Origin: Bacillota bacterium
Lineage (GTDB): Bacteria; Bacillota; DTU025; MWDF01
DNA: 64,000 nt
Direction of reading: 5' to 3'
Assembly (NCBI GenBank): GCA_029565935.1
Contig: JAKQNF010000030.1
Location: 32,157-96,156 of the forward strand
Both the position numbers and the translations under genes were made by a program. Of the stretch, positions 16,388 to 26,387 are shown piece after piece; position 1 is the first letter of the stretch, and each line of letters begins with the position of its first letter. Below the pieces are notes generated by a model. That model worked only from the letters and a program-made list of their open reading frames with translations, was not told the DNA's origin and made no database searches.

Positions 16388-18898
16388 TCAGGAAAGCCCC
16401 TTGAACCTTACCTCGGTCTTCCCTTCAATTATCCTGCCGACCACGAACGCCTTCTCGCCGGATGCCTCAAGCGATCTGATCGCGCTCGCCACGTCCTCTT
16501 GCCTCACTATGGCAAGGAAGCCGAGCCCCATGTTGAAAACCCTCAGCATCTCCATCGGCTCTACCTTGCCAAGCCTTGCTATCATGCCGAAGATAGGAGG
16601 GACGGGCCAGCTGCCGTAATCCAGCTCCATGCCCGTGCCTTCAGGAAGGCACCTTATTGGGTTCTCCACCAGGCCGCCTCCTGTTATATGCGCCATGCCG
16701 AGGACATCTACTCCATCCAGCAGCGCCATCACGGGCCTTGCGTATATCTTCGTGGGCTTCAGCATCTCCTCGCCCACCGTGCAGCCCAGCTCATCGAAGT
16801 GCTCGTGGAAGTACAGGCCGCTGTCGGCCAGAAGCACGCGCCGCGCGAGCGAGTAGCCGTTGGAATGCAGGCCGCTCGAGGAAAGTCCTATGACCGCGTC
16901 GCCCGGCCTTATCTTCGACCCGTCTATTATCCTGCTTTTCTCCACCGCCCCGACGGCGAATCCCGCTATGTCGTACTCACCGTAAGGGTAGAAGCCCGGC
17001 ATCTCGGCCGTCTCGCCGCCCACGAGGGCGCAGTCCGCCATGACGCACCCGTCGGCGACTCCCTTGACTATGTCGGCCACGAGCTCGGGTATGAGCTTGC
17101 CGAGCGCTATGTAATCCAGGAAATATATGGGTTTCGCGCCCGACACTAGGCAGTCATTGACGCACATGGCCACGCAGTCTATTCCGATGGTGTCGTTCTT
17201 GTCCATGCCCATCGCTATCCTGAGCTTGGTGCCGACGCCGTCGGTCCCGGAGACCAGCACGGGCTCCTTCATGCCCAAAGAGCTTACGTCATACAGGGCC
17301 CCGAAGCCGCCTATGCCGCCTATCACGCCCTTCTTGCTGGTCCTCATCACATGAGGCTTGATAAGGTCGACCGAGCGGTTGCCAGCGTCTATGTCCACGC
17401 CCGCGCCCCTGTAGGTCGAGCCGGGGGCGGTCTGCCCGCCTGTCCTTTCCAGGGCGTACTTGCCTTCCTCGGCGTCTATCGCGGTCGGATACTTGCCGTC
17501 GAAGCACGCGGTGCAGAAGCCGCGGCTGCCCGAACCGGATGCGCGCCTTGCCCTCTCGACGGCCTCGACGAGCCCTCCGGTCGACAGATACCTTAGCGAA
17601 TCGGCCTGGATCATCGACTTTATCTGCTCGATCCCCTTTATCGTGGCGACGAGCTCTCCTCGGCCGGTCGTGTCTATGCCGTAGTGGCAGCCGTATTTCA
17701 CCGGCGGGGACGACACTACGAAGTGCACCTCGGTCGCGCCCGCCCTCTTCATGAGGTCGACGAGCTTACGGCTGGTCGTGCCCCTGACTATCGAATCGTC
17801 GACCAGTATGACCCTCTTGCCGTTGATGAGCGACGCCACGGCGTTGAGCTTGAGCCTTACGCCCAGCTCCCTTATGTTCTGCGAGGGCTGTATGAAGGTG
17901 CGGCCCATGTAGCGGTTCTTGATCATGCCCATGACGTAGGGGAGCCCGCTCTCCTTGGCGTAGCCCTGGGCCGCCCCTATGCCGGATTCTGGCACGGGCA
18001 CCACTATGTCGGCCTCGATGTCCCTGTTCTCCCTGGCCAGTTGCCTGCCAAGCTCGAAACGCGCCTCGGCCACCCCGATGCCGTCTATCATGGAGTCGGG
18101 CCTCGCCAGGTATACGTGCTCGAAGATGCAGGACGTGTGGCGCACCCCGTTCATTATCCCGGCGGAATGTATGCCGTCCTTCGTCATGTATATGATCTCG
18201 CCCGGCTCGACGTCCCTTATCCTTATGGCGCCTATCGTGTCCAGCGCGCAGGATTCCGAGGCGACGAAATAGCCCGTGCCGTCGGCCGCCTCGCCTATGA
18301 CCAGCGGCCTGAAGCCGTGCGGGTCCCTTGCGGCGTAGACGGTGTCTCCCTGCAGGACCACGAAGGTGTACGCCCCGTCGAGCGTCTCCATCGCCTTCCT
18401 TATCGCCCCGAGCATGCCAAGGTCGTAGTGCCTGGCTATCGTGCATCCTATCAGCTCGGAGTCCGACGTGGTCTGGAACACCGCGCCAGTCTTGCCGAGC
18501 CTCCTTCTGAGCTGGGCCGCGTTGGTTATGTTACCGTTATGAGACAGCGCCATCATGCCGTCAATGTATCTGAAGGTCATGGGCTGGGCGTTCATTATGT
18601 CGGAGTTGCCCGTCGTCGAGTACCTGACGTGCCCGATGCCGGTGTGACCCTTCAGGGTCGTGATGGGCTGCCTTGCGAACACCTCGGTAACGAGGCCCAT
18701 GTCCTTGAGCACCTTGATCTCCGTGCCCTCGTACGTCGCTATGCCGGCGCTCTCCTGTCCTCTGTGCTGCAGGGCGACCAGTCCCATGAATATGCTCTCC
18801 GAAGCGGGCCCTTCGAGGGCGGCGCCGAACACGCCGCATTCGTCGCGCACGGAATCGTCCTCGTAGATGTTGCCAAGATGCCTGTCCAACGAATCCAT
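16388..18898 (-). CDS. purF-purM: PurF-PurM fusion: amidophosphoribosyltransferase plus AIR synthetase
   Basis: One uninterrupted 836-residue frame joins two normally separate enzymes. Residues about 1-490 are PurF: a 20-residue propeptide, then Cys21 in DECGVFGA as the glutaminase nucleophile, the PRPP loop VILVDDSIVRGTTS, and all four Fe-S ligands of the Bacillus-type enzyme (SCIFEHVYLARPDS, VKYGCHYGID, FCTACFDG). Residues about 493-836 are PurM: GAGVDIDAGNRSVDLIKPH, GIGGFGALYD, VSGTDGVGTKL and VGGETAEMPGFY. Each half has normal length, with almost no linker. GGAAGGTG precedes the ATG. PurF makes phosphoribosylamine and PurM closes the imidazole ring, so these are steps 1 and 5, not consecutive ones. 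Confidence 0.96.
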   Translation of the reverse strand: MDSLDRHLGNIYEDDSVRDECGVFGAALEGPASESIFMGLVALQHRGQESAGIATYEGTEIKVLKDMGLVTEVFARQPITTLKGHTGIGHVRYSTTGNSDIMNAQPMTFRYIDGMMALSHNGNITNAAQLRRRLGKTGAVFQTTSDSELIGCTIARHYDLGMLGAIRKAMETLDGAYTFVVLQGDTVYAARDPHGFRPLVIGEAADGTGYFVASESCALDTIGAIRIRDVEPGEIIYMTKDGIHSAGIMNGVRHTSCIFEHVYLARPDSMIDGIGVAEARFELGRQLARENRDIEADIVVPVPESGIGAAQGYAKESGLPYVMGMIKNRYMGRTFIQPSQNIRELGVRLKLNAVASLINGKRVILVDDSIVRGTTSRKLVDLMKRAGATEVHFVVSSPPVKYGCHYGIDTTGRGELVATIKGIEQIKSMIQADSLRYLSTGGLVEAVERARRASGSGSRGFCTACFDGKYPTAIDAEEGKYALERTGGQTAPGSTYRGAGVDIDAGNRSVDLIKPHVMRTSKKGVIGGIGGFGALYDVSSLGMKEPVLVSGTDGVGTKLRIAMGMDKNDTIGIDCVAMCVNDCLVSGAKPIYFLDYIALGKLIPELVADIVKGVADGCVMADCALVGGETAEMPGFYPYGEYDIAGFAVGAVEKSRIIDGSKIRPGDAVIGLSSSGLHSNGYSLARRVLLADSGLYFHEHFDELGCTVGEEMLKPTKIYARPVMALLDGVDVLGMAHITGGGLVENPIRCLPEGTGMELDYGSWPVPPIFGMIARLGKVEPMEMLRVFNMGLGFLAIVRQEDVASAIRSLEASGEKAFVVGRIIEGKTEVRFKGLS

Positions 18899-18902
18899 CA
18901 GA

Positions 18903-21205
<2,303 letters not shown>

Positions 21206-21206
<1 letters not shown>

Positions 21207-21907
21207 CAGCGTACGCCCCCCTTCCCGCACCAGCTCATGACGGACTTGAACACCCTTAGGCCGTCGGTGCCCCCGAGGATCGATTCGACGACCCGCTCGG
21301 GGTGCGGCATGAGGCCCACCACGTTGCCGGTCTTGTTCGTTATGCCCGCTATGTTGTGCATGCTTCCGTTCGGATTGGACGCTTCCGTAAGGGAGCCGTC
21401 CGGCTCGGCGTAGCGGAAGACTATCCTTCCTTCGTCCTCGAGCAGCTTGATGGTGTCGGGATCGGCGTAGTAGTTGCCCTCAGCGTGCGCTATCGGGAAA
21501 TCTAAGACCTCCCCTTTTTTATAGAGGTGCGTGAAGGGTGTGTTGACGTTATCGATCCTGAGCTTCTGCGGTCTGCAGATGAACCTTAGCCCCGTGTTCC
21601 TTAGCGTCGCGCCGGGTAGGAGCCCTGACTCGAGCAGGGTCTGGAATCCGTTGCAGATGCCGAGCACCGGGCCGCCTCCTTCCGCGAACTCGCTCACAGC
21701 GTCCATGACGGGGGAGAAGCGCGCGATCGCGCCGCAGCGCAGATAGTCCCCGTGCGCGAAGCCGCCGGGCAGGACTATCGCGTCATAGCCTCTGACATCC
21801 TTGTCCTTGTGCCATATGAAGCCGGACTCCGAGCCTACGACCTCGGCCGCCCTCTCTATGTCCCGGTCGCAGTTGGAGCCGGGGAAGACCACTATGCCTA
21901 TCTTCAT
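21206..21907 (-). CDS. purQ: Phosphoribosylformylglycinamidine synthase, PurQ glutaminase
   Basis: This class I glutamine amidotransferase of 233 residues supplies ammonia to PurL. The nucleophile cysteine is in PVLGICNGFQTLLESG, and the His/Glu pair is in PIAHAEGNYYAD. The start MKIGIVVFPGSNCDRD is the family N-terminus. It overlaps purS by four bases upstream and purL downstream, so the three complex subunits are translationally coupled. Confidence 0.97.
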
Positions 21908-22167
21908 TTCGCCACTTCCTCGGCCACGGTGAACTCATACCTCTCCATCACGAGGTTGGCCAGGAGCTTCTTGGATATCTCGTCGACCATGGCGCGCGCT
22001 GCGGCCTCGTCATCGGCCTTTAGGCGCACCTCGATGAACTTGCCCAGTCGGACGCTGTCGACGTCTGAATATCCCATGCTGAGAAGCCCGGTCCTGACCG
22101 CGACGCCCTGGGGGTCGAGTATGGACGGCTTGAGAGTGACTACGACCTTAGCAAGATAGCTCTTCAC
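21904..22167 (-). CDS. purS: Phosphoribosylformylglycinamidine synthase, PurS
   Basis: This 87-residue PurS bridges PurL and PurQ in the FGAM synthase complex. The sequence VVVTLKPSILDPQGVAV is diagnostic. I chose a GTG start (MKSYLAK) because GGAGGTG lies nearby and the codon overlaps the purC stop (GTGA); the upstream extension of the frame lies inside purC. Length and charge pattern are normal. Confidence 0.95.
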   Translation of the reverse strand: MKSYLAKVVVTLKPSILDPQGVAVRTGLLSMGYSDVDSVRLGKFIEVRLKADDEAAARAMVDEISKKLLANLVMERYEFTVAEEVAK

Positions 22168-22877
22168 TTTATTGCACCTCCGGAAATCCTTCTCAGTACC
22201 TCTTCGTACGCTTCCTCGACCCCGCCTAGGTCGCGGCGGAAGCGGTCCTTGTCGAGCTTCTCGTTGGTCTGGCTGTCCCAGAAGCGGCATGTGTCAGGCG
22301 AGATCTCGTCGGCGAGTATGATTTCTCCTTTAAAGAAGCCGAATTCGAGCTTGAAGTCCACGAGCGTCAGCCCGCGCGCCGCCATGAACGGCTTCATGAG
22401 GGAATTGACCTTAGTCGCCATATCCCTTAATGTATCTACGGTCTTCTGGTCAGCCTTGCCCAGAAGCCTGATATGGTCGTCGTTCACGAGAGGATCGTGC
22501 AGCTCGTCGTCCTTGTAGTAGATCTCTCGCACCGGCTCGTCCAGCACTACGCCCTCGGGGATGCCCAGCCTCTTGGACAGGCTGCCGGCGACTACGTTCC
22601 TGACCACGACTTCGAAGGGTATTATCTGCACGTGCTTCACAAGCATCTCGGTCTGTGATACCAACCTGACGAAGTGTGTGGGTATGCCCTTCTGTTCTAG
22701 ATATCCGAACATGGCCGCGGACATGAGGTTGTTCACCTTGCCCTTGCCTACGATGGTGCCCTTCTTCTGGCCGTCGAATGCAGTGGCGCTGTCCTTGTAG
22801 CTGATCAGCACTTCATCCGGGTTCTCCGTGGCGAAGACCCTCTTGGCCTTGCCCTCGTAAAGCAGCTTGCTTTCCAT
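22164..22877 (-). CDS. purC: SAICAR synthase
   Basis: SAICAR synthetase (237 residues) joins CAIR and aspartate using ATP. Diagnostic stretches are LLYEGKAKRVFAT, NVVAGSLSKRLGI, LTLVDFKLEFG and DEISPDTCRFWD. The ATG giving MESKLLYEG has GGAGG eight bases upstream. It lies between purE and purS. purB, needed for the next step, is not in this window. Confidence 0.97.
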   Translation of the reverse strand: MESKLLYEGKAKRVFATENPDEVLISYKDSATAFDGQKKGTIVGKGKVNNLMSAAMFGYLEQKGIPTHFVRLVSQTEMLVKHVQIIPFEVVVRNVVAGSLSKRLGIPEGVVLDEPVREIYYKDDELHDPLVNDDHIRLLGKADQKTVDTLRDMATKVNSLMKPFMAARGLTLVDFKLEFGFFKGEIILADEISPDTCRFWDSQTNEKLDKDRFRRDLGGVEEAYEEVLRRISGGAIK

Positions 22878-22920
22878 TCCCATTTCCTCCAATCGGGATC
22901 GAAGTATGTTCTCCGTTAAT

Positions 22921-23424
22921 CTATCTTCCCTGGTTCCTTACCTCTTCGTCGGCTTCGAAAGCCTTCGACTTCAGCGCCTCTTTATGTTCTGCGAGTTTCG
23001 CCGCCAGGTTCTTATCGGATATGGCCAGCATCTGGATCGCGAGCAGGGCGGCGTTGGCGGAGCCGTCAATGGCGACAGTCGCGACGGGCACGCCTGTGGG
23101 CATCTGTACCGTGGCATAAAGGGCGTCCAGGCCGTTGAGGGCGCCGGAAGCTAGCGGTATGCCTATGACCGGAAGGGTGGTGTTGGCCGCCATGGCGCCC
23201 GCAAGGTGCGCGGCGGCGCCGGCACCCGCGATGATGACCTTGATGCCGCGGCTTTGGGCTTCCTTAGCGTACTGGGATGCCGTGTCCGGTGTGCGGTGCG
23301 CGGATATGACGCGCATCTCGCTCTCGATGCCGAACTGTTGGAGCATCGTCGATGCGGTCTTCATGACGTTAAGGTCGGACTTGCTGCCCATCACTATTCC
23401 GACTACAGGACCTTTGGTTTTCAT
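22921..23424 (-). CDS. purE: 5-(carboxyamino)imidazole ribonucleotide mutase or AIR carboxylase
   Basis: This 167-residue PurE begins VVGIVMGSKSDLNVM and has VISAHRTPDTASQYA and VIIAGAGAAAHLAGAMA. It places the carboxyl group of CAIR. No purK is present in the operon, so either purK is elsewhere or this enzyme uses CO2 directly (class II behaviour); the segment AAAHLAGA departs from the usual GAAHLPG of class I, which leaves this open. AGGAGG precedes the ATG. It is the first gene of the operon and follows a riboswitch and hairpin. Confidence 0.94.
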   Translation of the reverse strand: MKTKGPVVGIVMGSKSDLNVMKTASTMLQQFGIESEMRVISAHRTPDTASQYAKEAQSRGIKVIIAGAGAAAHLAGAMAANTTLPVIGIPLASGALNGLDALYATVQMPTGVPVATVAIDGSANAALLAIQMLAISDKNLAAKLAEHKEALKSKAFEADEEVRNQGR

Positions 23425-23450
23425 GCAATCTCCTCCTAGAAAATGCGCAT

Positions 23451-23490
23451 AGCCCCGCGAACAGGGTTACGAAACCTGCCCGCCGGGGCT
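23451..23490 (-). terminator. Expression-platform hairpin of the purine riboswitch
   Basis: AGCCCCG pairs with CGGGGCT (7 bases), and above an internal loop CAGG/CCTG plus TT/AA continue the stem. The 5' arm of this hairpin is also the 3' conserved strand of the riboswitch aptamer (GGGATAAAAGCCCC), so ligand binding and hairpin formation should exclude each other. A short ATTTTC follows before the purE ribosome binding site. Confidence 0.65.
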
Positions 23491-23600
23491 TTTATCCCTT
23501 AGGTGTAGCCTTGCCTCGCAGGGCGAGGAGGCCTGCGCCGCTCGGTCCAGGCAAGCTCGGTACATACCGTTGCTACGGAACCCTAGGCGCACTTTCGTCA
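23483..23600 (-). ncRNA. ykkC-family riboswitch, probably the PRPP class
   Basis: The leader of the purine operon contains the conserved blocks of the ykkC aptamer in order: CTAGGGTTCCG, then CTTGCCTGGACCGAG, and ACAC-N3-AGGGATAAAAGCCCC. Published ykkC subtypes sense guanidine (type 1), ppGpp (2a), PRPP (2b) and nucleoside diphosphates (2c). The PRPP type is the one known to sit before de novo purine genes, where PRPP, the substrate of PurF, turns expression on. The family call rests on sequence; the ligand call rests on context. A separate upstream hairpin could be the extra P0 helix of type 2. Confidence 0.82.
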
Positions 23601-23606
23601 TATTCA

Positions 23607-23630
23607 TTTGTAGATTTTAACCTCTACAAA
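23607..23630 (-). promoter_or_regulatory. Hairpin just upstream of the purine riboswitch
   Basis: TTTGTAGA and TCTACAAA form a perfect 8-base stem with an 8-base A/T-rich loop, about 17 bases before the CTAGGG block. It could be the P0 helix of a type 2 ykkC RNA, or part of the promoter region. Confidence 0.4.
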
Positions 23631-23678
23631 ATCCAAAGCCGCAATGCCCTTTAGGACGTCGCGGCGATAACGCTAACT

Positions 23679-23756
23679 CTATTCGGCTCCGTCAGGGGAC
23701 CCATCCGTGAGAACACGGAAGATGGTCTTGGTATAAACCCTGAAGGGCCAACGCAT
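23679..23756 (-). CDS. Possible 25-residue small ORF
   Basis: An ATG follows GAGGAGG (11 bases) and opens a 25-codon frame, MRWPFRVYTKTIFRVLTDGS and five more residues, ending in TAG. A hairpin (CCGTG/CACGG with an outer CCAT/ATGG) lies inside the frame. It sits between the acetyltransferase gene and the purine leader on the same strand. It could be a short protein or leader peptide. No family is recognised. Confidence 0.25.
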   Translation of the reverse strand: MRWPFRVYTKTIFRVLTDGSPDGAE

Positions 23757-23869
23757 ATCCTTTTCGTCCTCCTCAAAACGGGCCTCTCTGTGCCCCCTTA
23801 TTTGATTCGACCACAAGTGAATTCTAAGCGAATTGTCGAAATTCTTCAAGCGTCAGGATGCTGTAGTAG

Positions 23870-24313
23870 CTATTCATCTATGTCCTTGACGAAACACACC
23901 ACGCGATTGGATTCCTTGAAGCCGAGCTTCTCGTGGAAGGCGATGCTCGTCTTATTAGTGAGCTCGCAATCGCTGGCCAATTCCACGAGGCCCTTTGCCC
24001 GTACCCAGTCCTCGCATCCTTTGAACAGCTTTTTGGCGACGCCCTTATGCCGATGGCCTTCAACGACGCATATGCCCTCGAGATATCCTACCGGGCTTGA
24101 GCTGGTACCTTCGACATAGTCAGAGCGGATCTGGCAATGGGCGAAGCCTATGGGCAGGTCCTCCTCGATGGCCAGTAACACTATGGCCTTCTCGTCCTCG
24201 AGTGTCTTTTCGAACTCTCGCTTAAGCTCCTCTTCATCGTTATCGGGCCATAAGAGCATGGCTAGCTTGACTATTTCGTCCATCCTCTCGATCTCTGCTT
24301 TTGTAATCACCAT
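23870..24313 (-). CDS. GNAT acetyltransferase, aminoglycoside 6'-N-acetyltransferase-like
   Basis: This 147-residue GNAT protein is similar in pattern to the AAC(6')-I group: SDYVEGTSSSPVGYLEGICV, then the acetyl-CoA loop EGHRHKGVAKKLF, then ELASDCELTN and FHEKLGFKESNRVVCFVK. The combination of VEGT, SPVGYLEG and ASDxxLxN is what AAC(6') enzymes show. Function as a resistance enzyme is not proven; chromosomal homologues may act on other amines. It ends upstream of the purine leader and starts beside an AT-rich stretch. Confidence 0.75.
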   Translation of the reverse strand: MVITKAEIERMDEIVKLAMLLWPDNDEEELKREFEKTLEDEKAIVLLAIEEDLPIGFAHCQIRSDYVEGTSSSPVGYLEGICVVEGHRHKGVAKKLFKGCEDWVRAKGLVELASDCELTNKTSIAFHEKLGFKESNRVVCFVKDIDE

Positions 24314-24527
24314 TTGGCCATCCTTCCCATCCTAATATTTAATAGTGTACTTCTAGGCAACCTATGATTTCTCTTTTATAGATCATCGAAGTTTCTACGA
24401 TCGCATCAGGAGCTTATCGTGCCCATCGGTGGACCTCTTAAGGAGTGGAAGGTATCCGGCAATATTACGGCCATTAGGTGCGATCGATATGTTATCTGTA
24501 GATTAGTGTGAATATAGTCAATATTAG

Positions 24528-24575
24528 TGTGTAGTTCTGTGTGGTTAGCGATCAATATTTACATTGAACTACACA
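24528..24575. repeat. 10-base inverted repeat in an AT-rich gap
   Basis: TGTGTAGTTC and GAACTACACA are perfect inverted copies separated by 28 bases. Two direct copies of ATTAGTGTG lie at about 24502 and 24524. The surrounding gap is clearly more AT-rich than the neighbouring genes and otherwise shows nothing I can name. It could be an operator, a large stem-loop or the trace of an inserted element. Confidence 0.4.
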
Positions 24576-24591
24576 TAATACCTTAGTTTAG

Positions 24592-24840
24592 GTGTGGCTC
24601 CAGATATACTATCAGGTTATTGAAGGGGAAACAGCAGAGAAAGCAGCGAGAAATGCTTACCTCTCTATTCTGTATTTCATGTCTAGTTGTATGGATTATC
24701 AGGGATTTATCTATGAATCATTACTTATGAGGATCCAGCTTGAGAAGAAGGATATGCAAGACCTATACCGAAGTTCTATTAGCCCGGAATTCATCGATTG
24801 TGCCAAAGGGCGCACCCGTCACAGCCTCCAATCCAAATGA
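24592..24840 (+). CDS. Doubtful 82-residue ORF in AT-rich gap
   Basis: A GTG-started frame of 82 codons lies just after the inverted repeat. The product reads like protein in its first half (VIEGETAEKAARNAYLSILY) but has no clear ribosome binding site and no family I recognise. It may be a remnant of a decayed gene. Confidence 0.25.
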   Translation: MWLQIYYQVIEGETAEKAARNAYLSILYFMSSCMDYQGFIYESLLMRIQLEKKDMQDLYRSSISPEFIDCAKGRTRHSLQSK

Positions 24841-24925
24841 TGATTAAAGATGCTGCGTCCTAAGGTGCGGGCCTTTAGCGAAAGCATAGACGCGGGCGCC
24901 ATGGAATGAGGAGGAGGTGAAGAAG

Positions 24926-25180
24926 ATGCCTAGGTTCATTGCGATCCATACTGTCCCCATCACTGAGGAACAGCTTAAGAAGCTGGCCAAAGAACCCTCA
25001 AGGAAGAACGCGAAGTGGATTAGCACCTACTGCGACTTCAAGGACCACTTCTTCGTCTGTGACTGGGATGCCACTAGCGTTGAAGCAGTAAAGGAGGCGC
25101 TGGACTCGGTCAAAGTACCTTTTGACAAGATCCGTCCTGTTAAGGTGTTCAACGTCGCGAAGGCGGATTTCGAATTATGA
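24926..25180 (+). CDS. DUF4242-like small protein
   Basis: This 84-residue protein starts MPRFIAIHTVPITEEQLKKL and contains YCDFKDHFFVCDWDATSVE, resembling the DUF4242 ferredoxin-like-fold family, some members of which bind nickel. GGAGG lies eight bases before the chosen ATG; the frame opens three codons earlier. The mid-protein Cys and His (YCDFKDHFFVC) could bind metal. It lies between an AT-rich gap and an AbiEi-like gene. Function is unknown. Confidence 0.6.
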   Translation: MPRFIAIHTVPITEEQLKKLAKEPSRKNAKWISTYCDFKDHFFVCDWDATSVEAVKEALDSVKVPFDKIRPVKVFNVAKADFEL

Positions 25181-25282
25181 TGCGAGCATAATCTGACTAT
25201 GGCGTAAACCACCAGGATGGTATGCTCCTTCCGAAGTGGAATCAAGATGATCAAGGACTGCCCAGGGGGGAGCATATCAAGA

Positions 25283-25888
25283 TCACGTCAACATCGAGAC
25301 CATCAGCTCGAGCTTTTGCTCAACACCGCAAACCTTCGAATACTCCATGAGAAGGGTCATATCTTTATTTTCACCATTAAGATAAGTGCTTATGGCCTCT
25401 TTGATAACATCTCTTCCAATGTACTTCTCGAATTTGACGGCATCACATATGGACTTCTCTTTTTCGAACACCATGAAGCTGGATTTGTTCCTTTTGATTG
25501 TCTTTGCCCCTGCTTCGTACATCGCCTCGTTATATGTGTACATATAGATCGGGGGGAAAATAGGCAGCGTGACCCTATAATTTCTGGGTACCGCCATTCC
25601 AATCTCCCACGGAGTCTCCAGAATCAATCCATGGTAGGATAATGCGGACTTCAGGCAGATGATCCCCTTGGGCACAATCTTAGAAGCTGTAACATATTGC
25701 TGGTCTACCTCGGGCGTGAACTCGGGCCACATGTACAAGCCCTTCTTGATCCTCTGTATTACGCCGCTTTCCACTAGATAGGTTATCTGTGACATGTGGA
25801 CACCGTTAGTGAACAGCTCAGCCGCTTTAGCGAACCCTTCGCCTCTCTCGAAAATTTCCCTTACCTTGTTCATTTTTTCTTGTCTCAT
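25283..25888 (-). CDS. AbiEi-type antitoxin/transcriptional regulator (orphan)
   Basis: This 201-residue protein has the order typical of AbiEi, the antitoxin of type IV AbiE systems: an N-terminal winged helix (GFAKAAELFTNGVHMSQITYLVESGVI, then IKKGLYMW) and a C-terminal part with ICLKSALSYHGL and ICDAVKFEKYIGRDVIKEAIS. In known systems AbiEi represses its own operon and neutralises the AbiEii nucleotidyltransferase encoded just downstream. Here the next 100 bases on this strand hold no gene, and the following gene is a DUF4242-like protein on the opposite strand, so the toxin is missing. The coding region is more AT-rich than the core genes, which hints at transfer. Confidence 0.75.
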   Translation of the reverse strand: MRQEKMNKVREIFERGEGFAKAAELFTNGVHMSQITYLVESGVIQRIKKGLYMWPEFTPEVDQQYVTASKIVPKGIICLKSALSYHGLILETPWEIGMAVPRNYRVTLPIFPPIYMYTYNEAMYEAGAKTIKRNKSSFMVFEKEKSICDAVKFEKYIGRDVIKEAISTYLNGENKDMTLLMEYSKVCGVEQKLELMVSMLT

Positions 25889-26387
25889 ATCGTTGAACTT
25901 CCTTTATTGGTATTAGCCGTGTGATGTGGAACATGCTTCTCTCAGCGATGTTATACGACTATGTGTATATATTATAACACATTTTTCTATTTTGTATCAT
26001 GTAATGACATATTCGTATAACTTATAAGTCTTTTACCAGGTGGTTAATTCCCACGATGACTCCGTGCTACGGATATTGCTTCTACTTCCAATTAATCCTC
26101 AACACCCGCTAAACCAGAGGATTCCTTCTAATAATGCGCCATGAGATGCTTTAATGAGGCGCTTGCTTAATCGATAAGGCGTTTTCGAACTCGTTTAAAT
26201 GTCAACTTAGGCCTTAGAGTTTCATTCAACCGACTTTCTACTCTTGTGGATTGTTTGATTTTATAAACATCAGTTCCTCAAAGAGGCGTTTCCATATATT
26301 TGTCGTAGTATACATATATTACATCTTAGTTTAAATTTCTCATCATTAGGAAATAGTGCCCATCATATTATTAAGGGAGGTTGAACC
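25889..26387. other. AT-rich intergenic region
   Basis: This 499-base gap lies between the AbiEi-like gene and a divergent lipoprotein gene. It is AT-rich, with several TATAAT-like strings near 25965-25978 and 26020-26030 that could serve the two divergent genes. I see no open frame with a ribosome binding site, tRNA or repeat array in it. Confidence 0.5.

Noticed and set aside
23640..23760. Second purine-type riboswitch in tandem with the ykkC element
   Set aside because: I looked for the guanine aptamer blocks (TATA/ATATGG/TCTACC/CCGTAAA) on the minus strand and did not find them; only a simple hairpin is present.
25889..26387. CRISPR array or transposon in the AT-rich gap
   Set aside because: I see no regularly spaced direct repeats, no transposase remnant and no terminal inverted repeats.
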